From an uncultured Oscillospiraceae bacterium (GTDB taxonomy: Bacteria; Bacillota; Clostridia; Oscillospirales; Oscillospiraceae), in assembly GCA_910584395.1 (NCBI GenBank), contig CAJUAS010000007.1, positions 1 to 48,610 of the forward strand: 48,610 nucleotides of DNA, read 5' to 3'. This document shows positions 25,509 to 33,532 of this stretch, in pieces; position 1 is the first letter of the stretch; each line of letters begins with the position of its first letter. The notes beneath the pieces were generated by a model, which saw nothing but the letters and a program-made list of their open reading frames with translations, had not been told where the DNA came from and searched no databases. Made by a program: the position numbers and the translations under genes.

Positions 25509-26553
25509 CAACATTCACCCACGACTCAATCACGCCGTCATTCACCAGTATGTGGCAGATGCCTTTCTTCTCCAAATTGCCGATCAGGTTCCGCATCTGG
25601 CTGAGTACGGAACTATCGAGGGTAGTACTTGTAATTTTTTCAAGGACGGCGTTCAGCCTCGCATATCCGTCTTCGTAGTCTTTCCAGTAGGTTGTATTTA
25701 TTCCATGCCACGCATCATCCTTTAATCTGCCGAACTCGTCTTCACCGTCATCGAAAACATCCCGGATGGAACGCTCGATGCTGACAGCACTGTAAAAGGC
25801 CATACGTTGTTCTTTGTAGTTATCGGCATATCGTCTGGGAAGAGACTGAATGTCATCTGCCGTGAAAGTATCCCTGTTCAACTTCTGTGCGTATGTTTCA
25901 TACAGAGCATGAATGTAATCCATTTCATGTTTCCCAACATCATCGGGAACAAGAGCTTGATGAATCGTAATAACCTCGCCGGATATATGTAGCTTATCGC
26001 CTCTGCGCTCTATTGTCGCAGGGGCTATATTTTTTAGCTTTTTCCCTGTTTCCATGCGTTGATAGTTCAACGCGGTGACATCATCAGACAGTCCTTCCGC
26101 TCGACGTCGAATAATCTGTGCCAAAATATTGGCACAAGCTCTGCCGACCTCAGAAGGTTCAACATCAAAGCCAAACTCCGCCAGTTTGTCTTTCATATGA
26201 TTAAGGGCATCAAAAGAATATGTATCTACAAAATCCGCAAACTTGGCTTCATCAATTCGTGGAGCTATAGTTGCGGCTTTTTTCTGTGAAATAAGAAGCC
26301 TGCCACTGTAATAGGCCTCCCTCGTAGATTTTCCCAATCCGTAAATCGGATTTGATGAATCATTTTCAAGAGCTACATCATCAAGGATGGCATCAATCAG
26401 GATAGCAACAAATTCGCCGGCGTTTGCTTTTTCTTCGTAGTTATGATGCATGAACTGCACGAGGTCGCAGAATTTCAAATTGATACCCTCCTTTCCTATG
26501 TAGGCATCTATATAGGCAGACATAGGCAAACCTACGGTTTTTGAAAGTCCCAT
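25501..26553 (-). CDS. ABC-3C effector-type protein with unknown N-terminal half
   Basis: This 350-residue protein opens the cassette. Its C-terminal half (about 205-350) looks like the partner domain that ABC-3C effectors share: HEMDYIHALYETYAQKLNR, then EQRMAFYSAVSIERSIRDVF, EDEFGRLKDDAWHGI, and the end MRNLIGNLEKKGICHILVN, where C-terminal HILVNDG and W recur in the family. The N-terminal half (about 1-190) has no motif of a nuclease, protease, NADase or kinase that I can see, so the toxic activity, if any, is undefined. The start at 26553 has no good ribosome site; an ATG at 26523 is an alternative. A promoter lies 75 bases upstream. Confidence 0.65.
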   Translation of the reverse strand: MGLSKTVGLPMSAYIDAYIGKEGINLKFCDLVQFMHHNYEEKANAGEFVAILIDAILDDVALENDSSNPIYGLGKSTREAYYSGRLLISQKKAATIAPRIDEAKFADFVDTYSFDALNHMKDKLAEFGFDVEPSEVGRACANILAQIIRRRAEGLSDDVTALNYQRMETGKKLKNIAPATIERRGDKLHISGEVITIHQALVPDDVGKHEMDYIHALYETYAQKLNRDTFTADDIQSLPRRYADNYKEQRMAFYSAVSIERSIRDVFDDGEDEFGRLKDDAWHGINTTYWKDYEDGYARLNAVLEKITSTTLDSSVLSQMRNLIGNLEKKGICHILVNDGVIESWVNVDE

Positions 26554-26626
26554 TTTCTATAATTGTAAGCGTGGTAAGGCAATCGGGACGCACCGCCAGT
26601 GTGGAAGCCGAAATATTTCGTATCAC

Positions 26627-26655
26627 ATTATACCACAAGAAAACGCAAAAGTCTA
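26627..26655 (-). promoter_or_regulatory. Promoter for the ABC-3C / HTH / R-M transcription unit
   Basis: On the minus strand TAGACT (26650-26655) and a perfect TATAAT (26627-26632) are 17 bases apart. The -35 region is flanked by copies of AACGCAAA (26642-26649 and 26669-26676, inverted at 26702-26709), possible regulator sites. Confidence 0.55.
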
Positions 26656-26928
26656 TATAATTTTGTGAACGCAAAACTATTTTCTTTGAGACCGTTCTAA
26701 CTTTGCGTTTGCGACTGGTATCAAACCGCTGATGACCGCACGGACTGATCACCCGTGGCTCAACGGAAGTCAGCGGACAACTAAATAACAACGGCTGCCT
26801 TTTGAGCGGGTTGCCGCAGACCGAAACGGAGAATCTCTCTGTCGGGCTGTGGTTAGTTTTCTGCACCCTTTTTGCAGCCGAACCCGGAGTTCTCCGTTTC
26901 GAGAAATCGAAAATCGGAGGACTTTTTT
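26656..26928. other. Non-coding region between the defence block and the phage/ICE-type genes
   Basis: Beyond the minus-strand promoter this stretch carries no gene. It holds an imperfect inverted repeat near 26728-26778 (CCGCTGA with TCAGCGG), and the 5' leader of the following sigma-like gene with GAACCCGGAGTTCTCCG, a motif often found ahead of such genes in clostridial mobile elements (recollection, not searched). Confidence 0.4.
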
Positions 26929-27438
26929 ATGACAAACAACGAAAACCAGTACACCATCTACATCCGCTCCACGAAAGAGAGCATCCCCGTCAGCAAGGAA
27001 GAATTTGATGCCTACTATCATGACATCAATATCTACCGCATCCGTCAGCAGAGGCACGGTCGCTGCGTGTGTCCCGCAAGCAAGCGGCTCACCTGCGATA
27101 TGGACTGCCTGACCTGTCCCTTCCACCGCATGGGCGATATGCGTTCCCTCGATTACACCGAAACCGATGACGAAGGAAATGAAACTGCCTGGGTCGATGA
27201 AATCCCGGACGATTCGCCTTTACTTGAAGACATCATCATCGAGGCTTCCGAAATGAAAACTCTGTACGCTCGGCTTACAGAACTGATGCCGGAGGCGGTC
27301 AAAATCGGCGAGTTGCGGCTTGAGGGTTTATCAGAAGATGCCATCGGCGAACGCATCGGGATCGGCAGAAAGACCTTTGCCTACAGATTAAAAAAGGTAA
27401 AAACCGTCCTCGAAAAAGAATTCCCGGACATTTTTTGA
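26929..27438 (+). CDS. Sigma-70-like helix-turn-helix regulator of the ICE/prophage type
   Basis: This 169-residue protein is found in many clostridial conjugative elements and prophages. The N-terminal part starts MTNNENQYTIYIRSTKESI, followed by a central Cys cluster (CVCPASKRLTCDMDCLTC), possibly metal-binding. The C-terminal part (about 105-169) resembles sigma region 4: ARLTELMPEAVKIGELRLEG, then the helix-turn-helix LSEDAIGERIGIGRKTFAYR. It may act as a transcription activator within the element. The ATG at 26929 is chosen for the CGGAGG nine bases upstream; the frame is open further upstream but overlaps the leader. Confidence 0.8.
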   Translation: MTNNENQYTIYIRSTKESIPVSKEEFDAYYHDINIYRIRQQRHGRCVCPASKRLTCDMDCLTCPFHRMGDMRSLDYTETDDEGNETAWVDEIPDDSPLLEDIIIEASEMKTLYARLTELMPEAVKIGELRLEGLSEDAIGERIGIGRKTFAYRLKKVKTVLEKEFPDIF

Positions 27439-27534
27439 AAAAAGTTTCCCGGATTTTTTCCGAAATGCACTCCTCATGTTCATAGGAGAGTGTAAGGAGC
27501 AAAACGATACCGCTCCTTCGGGAGGTGAAAACGA

Positions 27535-27744
27535 ATGAACGAAGCAAAGAGAGATGCTCTGAAGCCGGAAGAAGAACTTGTTGACGTTCTGCTCGACTTC
27601 ATCATCGTGTCGGCAACACTGGCAAAGAAAGTCACCCAGGCGGTGAGAGAAAAGCAAATCAAGGAAGGAGCGTACAAAGATGTCAAAAATGAGCGAACTG
27701 GATGCCGTGATCAGAGACCTGCGAACTGCGGCTGCCGCCATTAA
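27535..27744 (+). CDS. Small conserved phage/ICE-type protein, function unknown
   Basis: This 69-residue protein (MNEAKRDALKPEEELVDVLL onwards) has a hydrophobic-amphipathic helix at about 15-32 and is preceded by GGGAGGTG. Its last third overlaps the next gene in another frame and is Arg/Cys-rich. Similar small genes stand between the sigma-like gene and DUF2800 genes in clostridial prophages. No function can be assigned. Confidence 0.6.
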   Translation: MNEAKRDALKPEEELVDVLLDFIIVSATLAKKVTQAVREKQIKEGAYKDVKNERTGCRDQRPANCGCRH

Positions 27745-27988
27745 CGATGCGGCTGACGCCCTCACGGAGATGTTCAGCGGCGAAACCGCCGAAGCTCCGG
27801 CAACACCGACCGAGCCGGTTCCCACCAAAGAAGACGTCCGTGCGATCCTCGCAGAGATGTCCAGCCGTGGCTTCACCGCCCAGGTAAAGGAACTGCTCCG
27901 TCAGCACGGCGCGGCAACGCTCTCCGGCATTGACCCTTCGGAGTATGCCGCCCTCATCAAGGACGCGGAGGGACTCGAAAATGGGTAA
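27680..27988 (+). CDS. Conserved phage/ICE-type protein, function unknown
   Basis: This 102-residue protein (MSKMSELDAVIRDLRTAAAA onwards) is Ala-rich, with a helical N-terminus (1-35), a short Pro/Thr linker (TAEAPATPTEPVPTK) and a C-terminal helical region with LRQHGAATLSGIDPSEY. It precedes DUF2800 genes in many clostridial prophages. The start ATG at 27680 follows AAGGAGC at a good distance. It overlaps both neighbours, indicating coupled translation. The function is unknown. Confidence 0.75.
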   Translation: MSKMSELDAVIRDLRTAAAAINDAADALTEMFSGETAEAPATPTEPVPTKEDVRAILAEMSSRGFTAQVKELLRQHGAATLSGIDPSEYAALIKDAEGLENG

Positions 27989-28376
27989 TCACGCTCTGCT
28001 TTCCGCTTCCTCTTCCCGCAGGTGGCTGAACTGCCCTCCGTCCGCAAGGCTCGGTGAGAACTATGAGGACAAGGGCAGCGACTTCGCCGCCGAGGGAACG
28101 GATGCCCACAGCCTGTGCGAACACAAGCTCAAGACGGCTCTGGGCATTCCGTCCGAAGACCCCACCGAAGACCTCACCTGGTACAACGAGGAGATGGAGG
28201 AATGTGCCAGCGGCTATGCCGCCTATGTGCTTGAACTCCTCGCCGAAGCGAAGAAGGTCACGACCGACCCCATCGTGCTGATCGAGCAGCGGCTCGACTA
28301 TGATAGATTGCATATGGACAAAAAGCGTATCCCGGTTCGGAAGGAACACCGTGGATACGCTTATTTACACCCGTGA
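27981..28376 (+). pseudogene. DUF2800 protein (Cas4/RecB-like nuclease family), truncated
   Basis: The first ~108 residues (MGNHALLSASSSRRWLNCPP, then YEDKGSDFAAEGTDAHSLCE, and VLIEQRLDY) are the start of a DUF2800 protein, a phage/ICE family related to Cas4/RecB-like nucleases and normally around 370-400 residues. At about 28303 the sequence jumps into a serine-recombinase gene in another frame; the last ~22 codons (HMDKKRIPVRKEHRGYAYLH) are that gene read out of frame. The catalytic Asp-Glu-Lys part of the nuclease is lost, so the product is dead. Confidence 0.8.
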
Positions 28377-29511
28377 GCTTCGGTCGCTGGGCATTGATGT
28401 TTTCTTTGAAAAAGAGAACATCCACTCCACGGAATCATCCGGCGAACTCATGCTCACACTCATGGCGGCTTTTGCCGAGTCCGAGTCAGAAACAATGTCG
28501 GAGAATATAAAATGGGGCAAACGGCGGCGGTATGAACAGGGCATCACAGGAAGTATCTCCCTCAATAATATGTACGGCTTTCGGCAGAGCAAGGGCATCG
28601 TCACCGTTGTGGAAGATGAAGCAGAACTGGTTCGGAGGATATACAAAGACTTTATTGACGGCTACAGCTATGGTGAGATTGCAGAACGGCTCACGGCGGA
28701 GGGAGTGCCGACACGAATGCCAGGTGCTTCCTGGGCGAAGACCACCGTTCAGCACATTATCCGAAATGAGAAATACTGCGGAGACTGCCTGTTTCAGAAA
28801 GCATATATCGAAAGCCCCATCACCCATCGGCACGTCAGAAATAACGGAGAACTGCCGAAATATCTTGTGGAGGACTGCCTTCCGGCAATCGTGGATAAAG
28901 AGACATGGAAGCTGGCACAGGCTGTTGCGGCAAGGCATACACCGCACAAGCAGGCATCGAATGAGCGGTATCCGTTTACAGGGAAACTGTTCTGCGGAGT
29001 ATGCGGTAAGCCTTACTGCTATTATCATTATACGACCACCAATAAGCAGCCCCTTGCCGCATACCGATGTATGAGCCGAAAGACTCAATCGGCGGTCGAA
29101 GTGCCGGGGCAAACTTACACATCGCCGCGCAAGGCTACCTTCAACCGCAATGCCTCGCCGGAACTGATAGCTTACAGAGAACGATACTGCAAGCTGCCGA
29201 AGGAAAGACCGATGCTCTGCACAGATGTCCGCATTCCGACCGATCTGCCACAAAAGGCATTTTGCCGAGCGTGGAATCTCATCGTGGCAAAGAAGCTCCG
29301 CTATCAGGCAACGCTGCGGTCAACGGTCGATAATGCCGAGGACATCCTCGTCCGATACCGTGCGGAAGAGATGTGTCTTCTGATTGACGAGATTGGAAAA
29401 CTCGCCGAGTTCAGTTATCCGCTCATGCTCAAAACGCTCGACAGGGTCGTTGTAAACACCAACGGGAAGCTGACTTTTATCTTTCAGTCCGGCATAAAAA
29501 TCACAGTATAA
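28300..29511 (+). pseudogene. Large serine recombinase lacking its catalytic N-terminus
   Basis: The 403-codon frame is the C-terminal four fifths of a large serine recombinase. It starts in the middle of the resolvase catalytic domain at CIWTKSVSRFGRNTVDTLIY, continues with the helix TMSENIKWGKRRRYEQGITG, the recombinase domain (YGFRQSKGIVTVVEDEAELV) and the zinc ribbon (FCGVCGKPYC...YRC), and reaches the normal C-terminus (LTFIFQSGIKITV). The first ~75 residues with the nucleophile Ser (the usual YxRVS motif) are missing, replaced by the DUF2800 fragment. So it cannot recombine DNA alone. It marks the remains of an element of the Tn4451/Tn5397-recombinase type. Confidence 0.85.
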
Positions 29512-29526
29512 TTGCTCTGAAAACCC

Positions 29527-29585
29527 AAGTGTGACTATGAAAATACCCTCGTTTTTTATGGGAAAATCATAGTCACACTTTTTCC
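29527..29585 (+). terminator. Terminator after the serine recombinase
   Basis: A perfect 14-base-pair stem (AAGTGTGACTATGA with TCATAGTCACACTT) encloses a 26-base loop and is followed by TTTTT. The loop itself can form a small CCCTC/ATGGG hairpin. Confidence 0.8.
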
Positions 29586-29712
29586 TTTTACAGATATTCC
29601 GAGCGGAATGAGACCTTCGGCAGCAACGTCCTCCGTTCTGCAACGGTGTCCCGGCTCGGCTCTATTCCTCTGAAAAGTGCCGAAAATGCCGTGTTTCTGC
29701 GGTTTTTACGGG

Positions 29713-29752
29713 GTGGGTTCAAATGAACCCATTGATGAACCCAGTGGGTTCA
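29713..29752. repeat. Two adjacent palindromes built from TGGGTTCA
   Basis: TGGGTTCAAATGAACCCA (29714-29731) and TGAACCCAGTGGGTTCA (29736-29752) give four copies of the TGGGTTCA half-site in 39 bases. GTGGGTTCAAATG here is repeated exactly at 17092-17104, at the other end of the island. Confidence 0.65.
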
Positions 29753-29798
29753 AACGCAGAGGGAAAATTAAATTGTATCAACGCCGTAGTTATTACGC

Positions 29799-29841
29799 AA
29801 AAAGGAACACCGGAAGCATGACGCTTCCGGTGTTCCTTTTT
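29799..29841. terminator. Bidirectional terminator at the right edge of the island
   Basis: A perfect 19-base-pair stem (AAAAAGGAACACCGGAAGC with its complement) and a five-base loop, with A and T runs on both sides. It ends the Na/Pi cotransporter transcript (minus strand) 20 bases after its stop codon, and could also stop reading from the island. Confidence 0.9.
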
Positions 29842-29860
29842 GTGTGAAAGTAATGCCTTG

Positions 29861-31483
29861 TTATTCTACCGTGTGGACGATATAGGTCAAATGGTCGCCC
29901 AGACGTTCCAGATTGGACACCAGATTGATAAACACACCGCTGGATTCCGGCTTGCAAGCGCCTTGATTCAACCGTTGGATATGGCTGTCGATCAGCCTTT
30001 TGCGAAGGTGGTCGACCCCGTCCTCCACGCGGTCGATCTGGGGCAGGAGGGAGGCATCGCCGTTCAGCACCGCCTGTTTGGTGAGAGAATACAGTTCCTC
30101 TAACTGCCCCACCATACCGTGCAGCTCTTCCTTGACCCCGTCGGAAAAGTTCAGATTCTTGTCAATAGAGCGTTGGGCATATTTGGTGAGGTTGTCTGCG
30201 ATCTCGGCAATACGCATGATATCGCCCAGATTATTGTGCAGGTTAGAGATGGGCCTCTCGTCGGCAACCAGCTTGCTGTGGGCGGACAGGCGGATCAGGT
30301 AATTGACCATGCTTTGACTGATCGCGCCTGCGCGGTCGATCAGCTGATGGGTGGGTTCGATCAGGCTCTTATCTTTTTCATCAAACGCACGGTAACCCGT
30401 ACGGAAGGCATCCATGGCGATATCAGAAAGCCGGATCAGCTCCTTTTCCAACTGGGAAATGGCCAGAGAAGCGGAGGACAACATACGCTCGTCCAAATAG
30501 GTTTCCGCAACCTGCTGCTTTTTCTCCCGAATGAGCAGCTCAGAGGCACGCACAAACAGCCTGCAGAAGGGAAGAAAGATTACTGTGCAGATCACATTAA
30601 AGAACGTGTGGAACATGGCGATCTGGGTCGCCGTGGCCGGAAACCACTGCTGGAAGGTGGACGCCATAAATCCGGGCCAGCAGAGAAGGATCACAAAAAA
30701 TATCGCAGAGCCGAGGGTATTGAACATCAGATGGATCAGACTGGCCCGCCGGGCGTTCGCTCCCGCGGTGGCGGAGGACATCAGCGCGGTCACGCAGGAA
30801 CCGATGTTGGTGCCCAAAATGATATACAGCACCTCGTTGCCCCCTGTGCCGATGGTCAGCCCCGCCACCGACATGGCAATGATGACAGAGGTCGTAGCAG
30901 AGCTGGACTGCACCAGTGCCGTCAGCAAAACGCCGGCCAGAAGCAGCAGCAAGGGGTTTTGCACCACCTCAAAAAGGCTTTGGATGGCGTCGCGGTTATC
31001 CTTCATGGCGTCGGACATCAGCGCAAGGCCGATAAAGATCAAGCCCAGCCCGGCCAGTATCATGCCTGTGCGCTTTGGCCCATCCTTTTTGCATACCATG
31101 GACATCATAATGCCCACAAACACCAAAATCTGAACATAGGTGGTGATGGGAAATGCGCTGAGCGCAGCAATTTGTGCGGTGACGGTAGTACCGATATTTG
31201 CCCCCATGATCATGGCTGCGGCCTGAAAAAGGTTGATCACGCCCACGTTGACAAAACCGACGATCAAGACCGTCGTGACGCCGGAACTCTGGATCAAAGC
31301 TGTCGCCGCCGCGCCGATGCCCACATTCACCAACCGCTTGTCGGCGGTGCGGCCAAACAGTGCCTTGAGCCGCCCGGTGGCAAGCTGCTCAATGTTGGCG
31401 GTAAGCAGATGCACCCCTACCAGAAATACGCCCGTGCCCGCCAAAAGCTTGACCAGAAACAGAACCGCTTGTGAAATCGTCAT
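29861..31483 (-). CDS. Na+/phosphate cotransporter family protein with PhoU-like C-terminus
   Basis: This is a 540-residue Na/Pi cotransporter (NptA/YjbB type), importing or exporting phosphate with sodium. Two inverted Na/Pi domains are marked by QSSGVTTVLIVGFVNVG (about 66-82) and QSSSATTSVIIAMSVAG (about 192-208), each with the QSS signature. About eight membrane helices span residues 1-315. The remainder (about 340-540) is a PhoU-like helical domain in the cytosol (SASLAISQLEKELIRLSDIA; SNLERLGDHLTYIVHTVE), typical of the regulated subgroup. A sigma-A promoter lies just upstream. Confidence 0.93.
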   Translation of the reverse strand: MTISQAVLFLVKLLAGTGVFLVGVHLLTANIEQLATGRLKALFGRTADKRLVNVGIGAAATALIQSSGVTTVLIVGFVNVGVINLFQAAAMIMGANIGTTVTAQIAALSAFPITTYVQILVFVGIMMSMVCKKDGPKRTGMILAGLGLIFIGLALMSDAMKDNRDAIQSLFEVVQNPLLLLLAGVLLTALVQSSSATTSVIIAMSVAGLTIGTGGNEVLYIILGTNIGSCVTALMSSATAGANARRASLIHLMFNTLGSAIFFVILLCWPGFMASTFQQWFPATATQIAMFHTFFNVICTVIFLPFCRLFVRASELLIREKKQQVAETYLDERMLSSASLAISQLEKELIRLSDIAMDAFRTGYRAFDEKDKSLIEPTHQLIDRAGAISQSMVNYLIRLSAHSKLVADERPISNLHNNLGDIMRIAEIADNLTKYAQRSIDKNLNFSDGVKEELHGMVGQLEELYSLTKQAVLNGDASLLPQIDRVEDGVDHLRKRLIDSHIQRLNQGACKPESSGVFINLVSNLERLGDHLTYIVHTVE

Positions 31484-31549
31484 GTGGCCCTCTCTTTCTC
31501 TTTATGCAAAGTGAATGGTATAGTTTGCCCGAAAACACGATCCTTTTAT

Positions 31550-31578
31550 ATTGTATCATGAGACAAGAAAAAACTCAA
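31550..31578 (-). promoter_or_regulatory. Promoter for the Na/Pi cotransporter
   Basis: On the minus strand TTGAGT (31573-31578) and TACAAT (31550-31555) are 17 bases apart. Confidence 0.6.
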
Positions 31579-31631
31579 GGAAAATAAATGTCAGTCACCC
31601 TGTCGCACCGCGTCGCATATTCTAAAATTGA

Positions 31632-31651
31632 GGCCCTGCAGCAGCAGGGCC
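31632..31651 (+). promoter_or_regulatory. Hairpin just ahead of the VWA gene's ribosome site
   Basis: GGCCCTGC-AGCA-GCAGGGCC is a perfect eight-base-pair stem ending two bases before AGAAAGGG. It could be an RNA stabiliser or a protein/RNA control element; no T run follows, so it is not a terminator. Confidence 0.4.
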
Positions 31652-31669
31652 GAGAAAGGGTATGAACTT

Positions 31670-33052
31670 ATGGGTATTACCAGTTCCAACAAGACCGTAA
31701 ATGTCACGACCATTCCCTGCGGGGGAAGTCTGAACGTCCGTCTGTCCCTCACGGCTACGCCGGACATTTTGGAAAACCCTGTTGACGTTGTGCTGCTGCT
31801 TGACCGCTCCGGGAGCATGGAAGGCTCGCCCCTCAGCAGCATGAAGGCAGGAGCAGACACCTTTATCGACATTCTGGCAGAAGCCACCGGCGGAAGCGCC
31901 GAGGGTCAGATCGGTGCGGGAAGCCGCATCGGCGTAGTGAGCTTTGCTACCGCTGCCACGGCGGACACCGCCCTCATTACCGACGTGGCCCAGCTCAAAG
32001 ATGCCGTCAGCGACCTGACGGCCGGGGGAAACACCAACCACGCCGCCGCGTTTACGCAGGCTATCGACCTTTTTGACGCCGTCTCTTCCAATCAGAAGGT
32101 CATCGTTCTCTTTACCGACGGGCGCACCACACAGGGTGGCGATGCGACCCCCATCGCCACCATGGCCAAGGCCATGGGCATCACCATTTACGTCATCGGC
32201 TTGGAGGGCAATGGCGGCATCGACCTGCCTGCGCTGGTCAGCTGGGCCTCTGAGCCTGCCTCCGCCTATGTGGCGATCGCGCCCACCGAGGCAGAGCTGG
32301 AGGATCTGTTCGAGGATCTGGCCCGCAACATTACCAAGCCGGGCGCGACCGATATCACGCTGACCGATACGGTCAGCGACTGCTTCCGGATCACCGGCCT
32401 GCAAAGCCCCACCAAAGGCTCTGCCTTCCTTCAGGGAACAAACCGGGTGGTGTGGAATATCGCAGAGCTGGGAACTACGGGCAGCGAAGGCGTGAGCTTG
32501 GAATTTACCATTATGCACACCGGGGACTGCTCCGGGCTGGTGGAGGTCAATGAAACCACCGACTACGACGATGCCGAGGGCAACGTGGTGGACTTTCCCT
32601 CGCCCACCGTCACCGTAGACTGCGGCGTGATCGTAGTGCCTGAACCTTGCCCCAAAGCCATTGACATTCCTGTTTCCGGCTGCGAAGAGCTGGTAGAGTT
32701 TGACGCCGGCGATCTGGACTTGTCCGCCCAAGGGCGCATCGTTGAGCTGGACGTGACGCTGGAGCGGGTCTGCCCCAAACGGCGGGTGGCTCTGGCCGCT
32801 ATCCTCACCGAGGTGGACGACTGCGGCAAGGAACACCAGCGTGGCATGAAGATCTTTACCATCCCTGCCCACACCGGGACGCAGTGCCGCGATGTGTCGG
32901 TGCGCTGCATCCGTTTCGTACTGCCCGAACTTTCCGACGATCCAACGGCTTGCGGCTGTACCTGCCGGGACAAGACCCTGCGCGCCCGTTTTCTGGCCAA
33001 TTACGTGGACAGCGGCGTTCCTTGTACCTGCCCGTGCGTAAGCCGGCCCTAA
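31670..33052 (+). CDS. Von Willebrand factor A domain protein with Cys-rich C-terminus
   Basis: This 460-residue protein has a complete VWA fold at about 38-225, with the metal-adhesion site DRSGSMEGS (45-53), a TAGGNTNH threonine position and FTDGRT. A beta-rich segment follows (about 230-330, ITLTDTVSDCFRITGLQSPT), like isopeptide or DUF11-type wall domains. The last ~130 residues are rich in Cys (CPKAIDIPVSGC; TACGCTCRD; PCTCPC). There is no signal peptide or sortase motif, so its location is uncertain. The start at 31670 follows AGAAAGGG by nine bases. The role could be protein binding or a spore/surface layer part; I know of no assigned function. Confidence 0.8.
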   Translation: MGITSSNKTVNVTTIPCGGSLNVRLSLTATPDILENPVDVVLLLDRSGSMEGSPLSSMKAGADTFIDILAEATGGSAEGQIGAGSRIGVVSFATAATADTALITDVAQLKDAVSDLTAGGNTNHAAAFTQAIDLFDAVSSNQKVIVLFTDGRTTQGGDATPIATMAKAMGITIYVIGLEGNGGIDLPALVSWASEPASAYVAIAPTEAELEDLFEDLARNITKPGATDITLTDTVSDCFRITGLQSPTKGSAFLQGTNRVVWNIAELGTTGSEGVSLEFTIMHTGDCSGLVEVNETTDYDDAEGNVVDFPSPTVTVDCGVIVVPEPCPKAIDIPVSGCEELVEFDAGDLDLSAQGRIVELDVTLERVCPKRRVALAAILTEVDDCGKEHQRGMKIFTIPAHTGTQCRDVSVRCIRFVLPELSDDPTACGCTCRDKTLRARFLANYVDSGVPCTCPCVSRP

Positions 33053-33063
33053 CAGGGCAAAGC

Positions 33064-33087
33064 ACCGGACACCGTCTGGTGTCCGGT
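33064..33087. terminator. Strong hairpin after the VWA gene
   Basis: ACCGGACACC-GTCT-GGTGTCCGGT is a perfect ten-base-pair stem, 11 bases after the VWA stop. No T run follows, so it may protect the RNA end rather than terminate transcription. Confidence 0.45.
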
Positions 33088-33118
33088 ACATACGTCCGTA
33101 CCTTCCCCAAGGGTACTG

Positions 33119-33397
33119 CTATTGCCCAAGATAGTCCTCGATCACGTCCCCCAGAGTGACAGGGGACACCGCCAGCTTTGCCACCTTGCCAAGCAGCGCC
33201 AACGCCTCTGAACCGTTGACCGTAATGTGCCGCACCACCGCTTCCTCGCCGGTCTCTGCGTCGCGCACCATGATCCCATAGCTTTCGCAGTGGAAACCAT
33301 CCACTTCGATATCCTCCACCAGCAATGCATAGTGCCATTGCTTCGTCGGAAGGGACATTTTAACCGTTTCCTGCTGTTTCCATTCCATTGTTCTCAT
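33119..33397 (-). CDS. DUF6514-like small protein
   Basis: This 92-residue soluble protein has the pattern of a small clostridial family (DUF6514): WHYALLVEDIEVDGFHCESY, then VVRHITVNGSEALALLGKVA and a final SPVTLGDVIEDYL. The function is unknown. I place the start at 33397, six bases after GGAGGAGA, rather than at the more upstream in-frame codons, which cover low-complexity sequence. It is convergent with the VWA gene. Confidence 0.7.
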   Translation of the reverse strand: MRTMEWKQQETVKMSLPTKQWHYALLVEDIEVDGFHCESYGIMVRDAETGEEAVVRHITVNGSEALALLGKVAKLAVSPVTLGDVIEDYLGQ

Positions 33398-33532
33398 ATG
33401 TATCTCCTCCAATTTTTTCCGGCTGATAACAGCATACCCTATCTTTTTGATCCCGTCAGTCGAATGAAGGCGACAGCACAAGAAAAATTTTGAGAAGGGG
33501 GGAGTAAAGGCGAGAGAAGATGAAAATGGGGC

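Noticed and set aside
23231..26553. Reading the ATPase cassette as Lamassu or Wadjet
   Set aside because: The zinc-hook ATPase is compatible with Lamassu, but the two partners do not look like LmuA/LmuC, and the JetABCD set is absent. The small MC2-like gene and effector C-terminus fit ABC-3C better.
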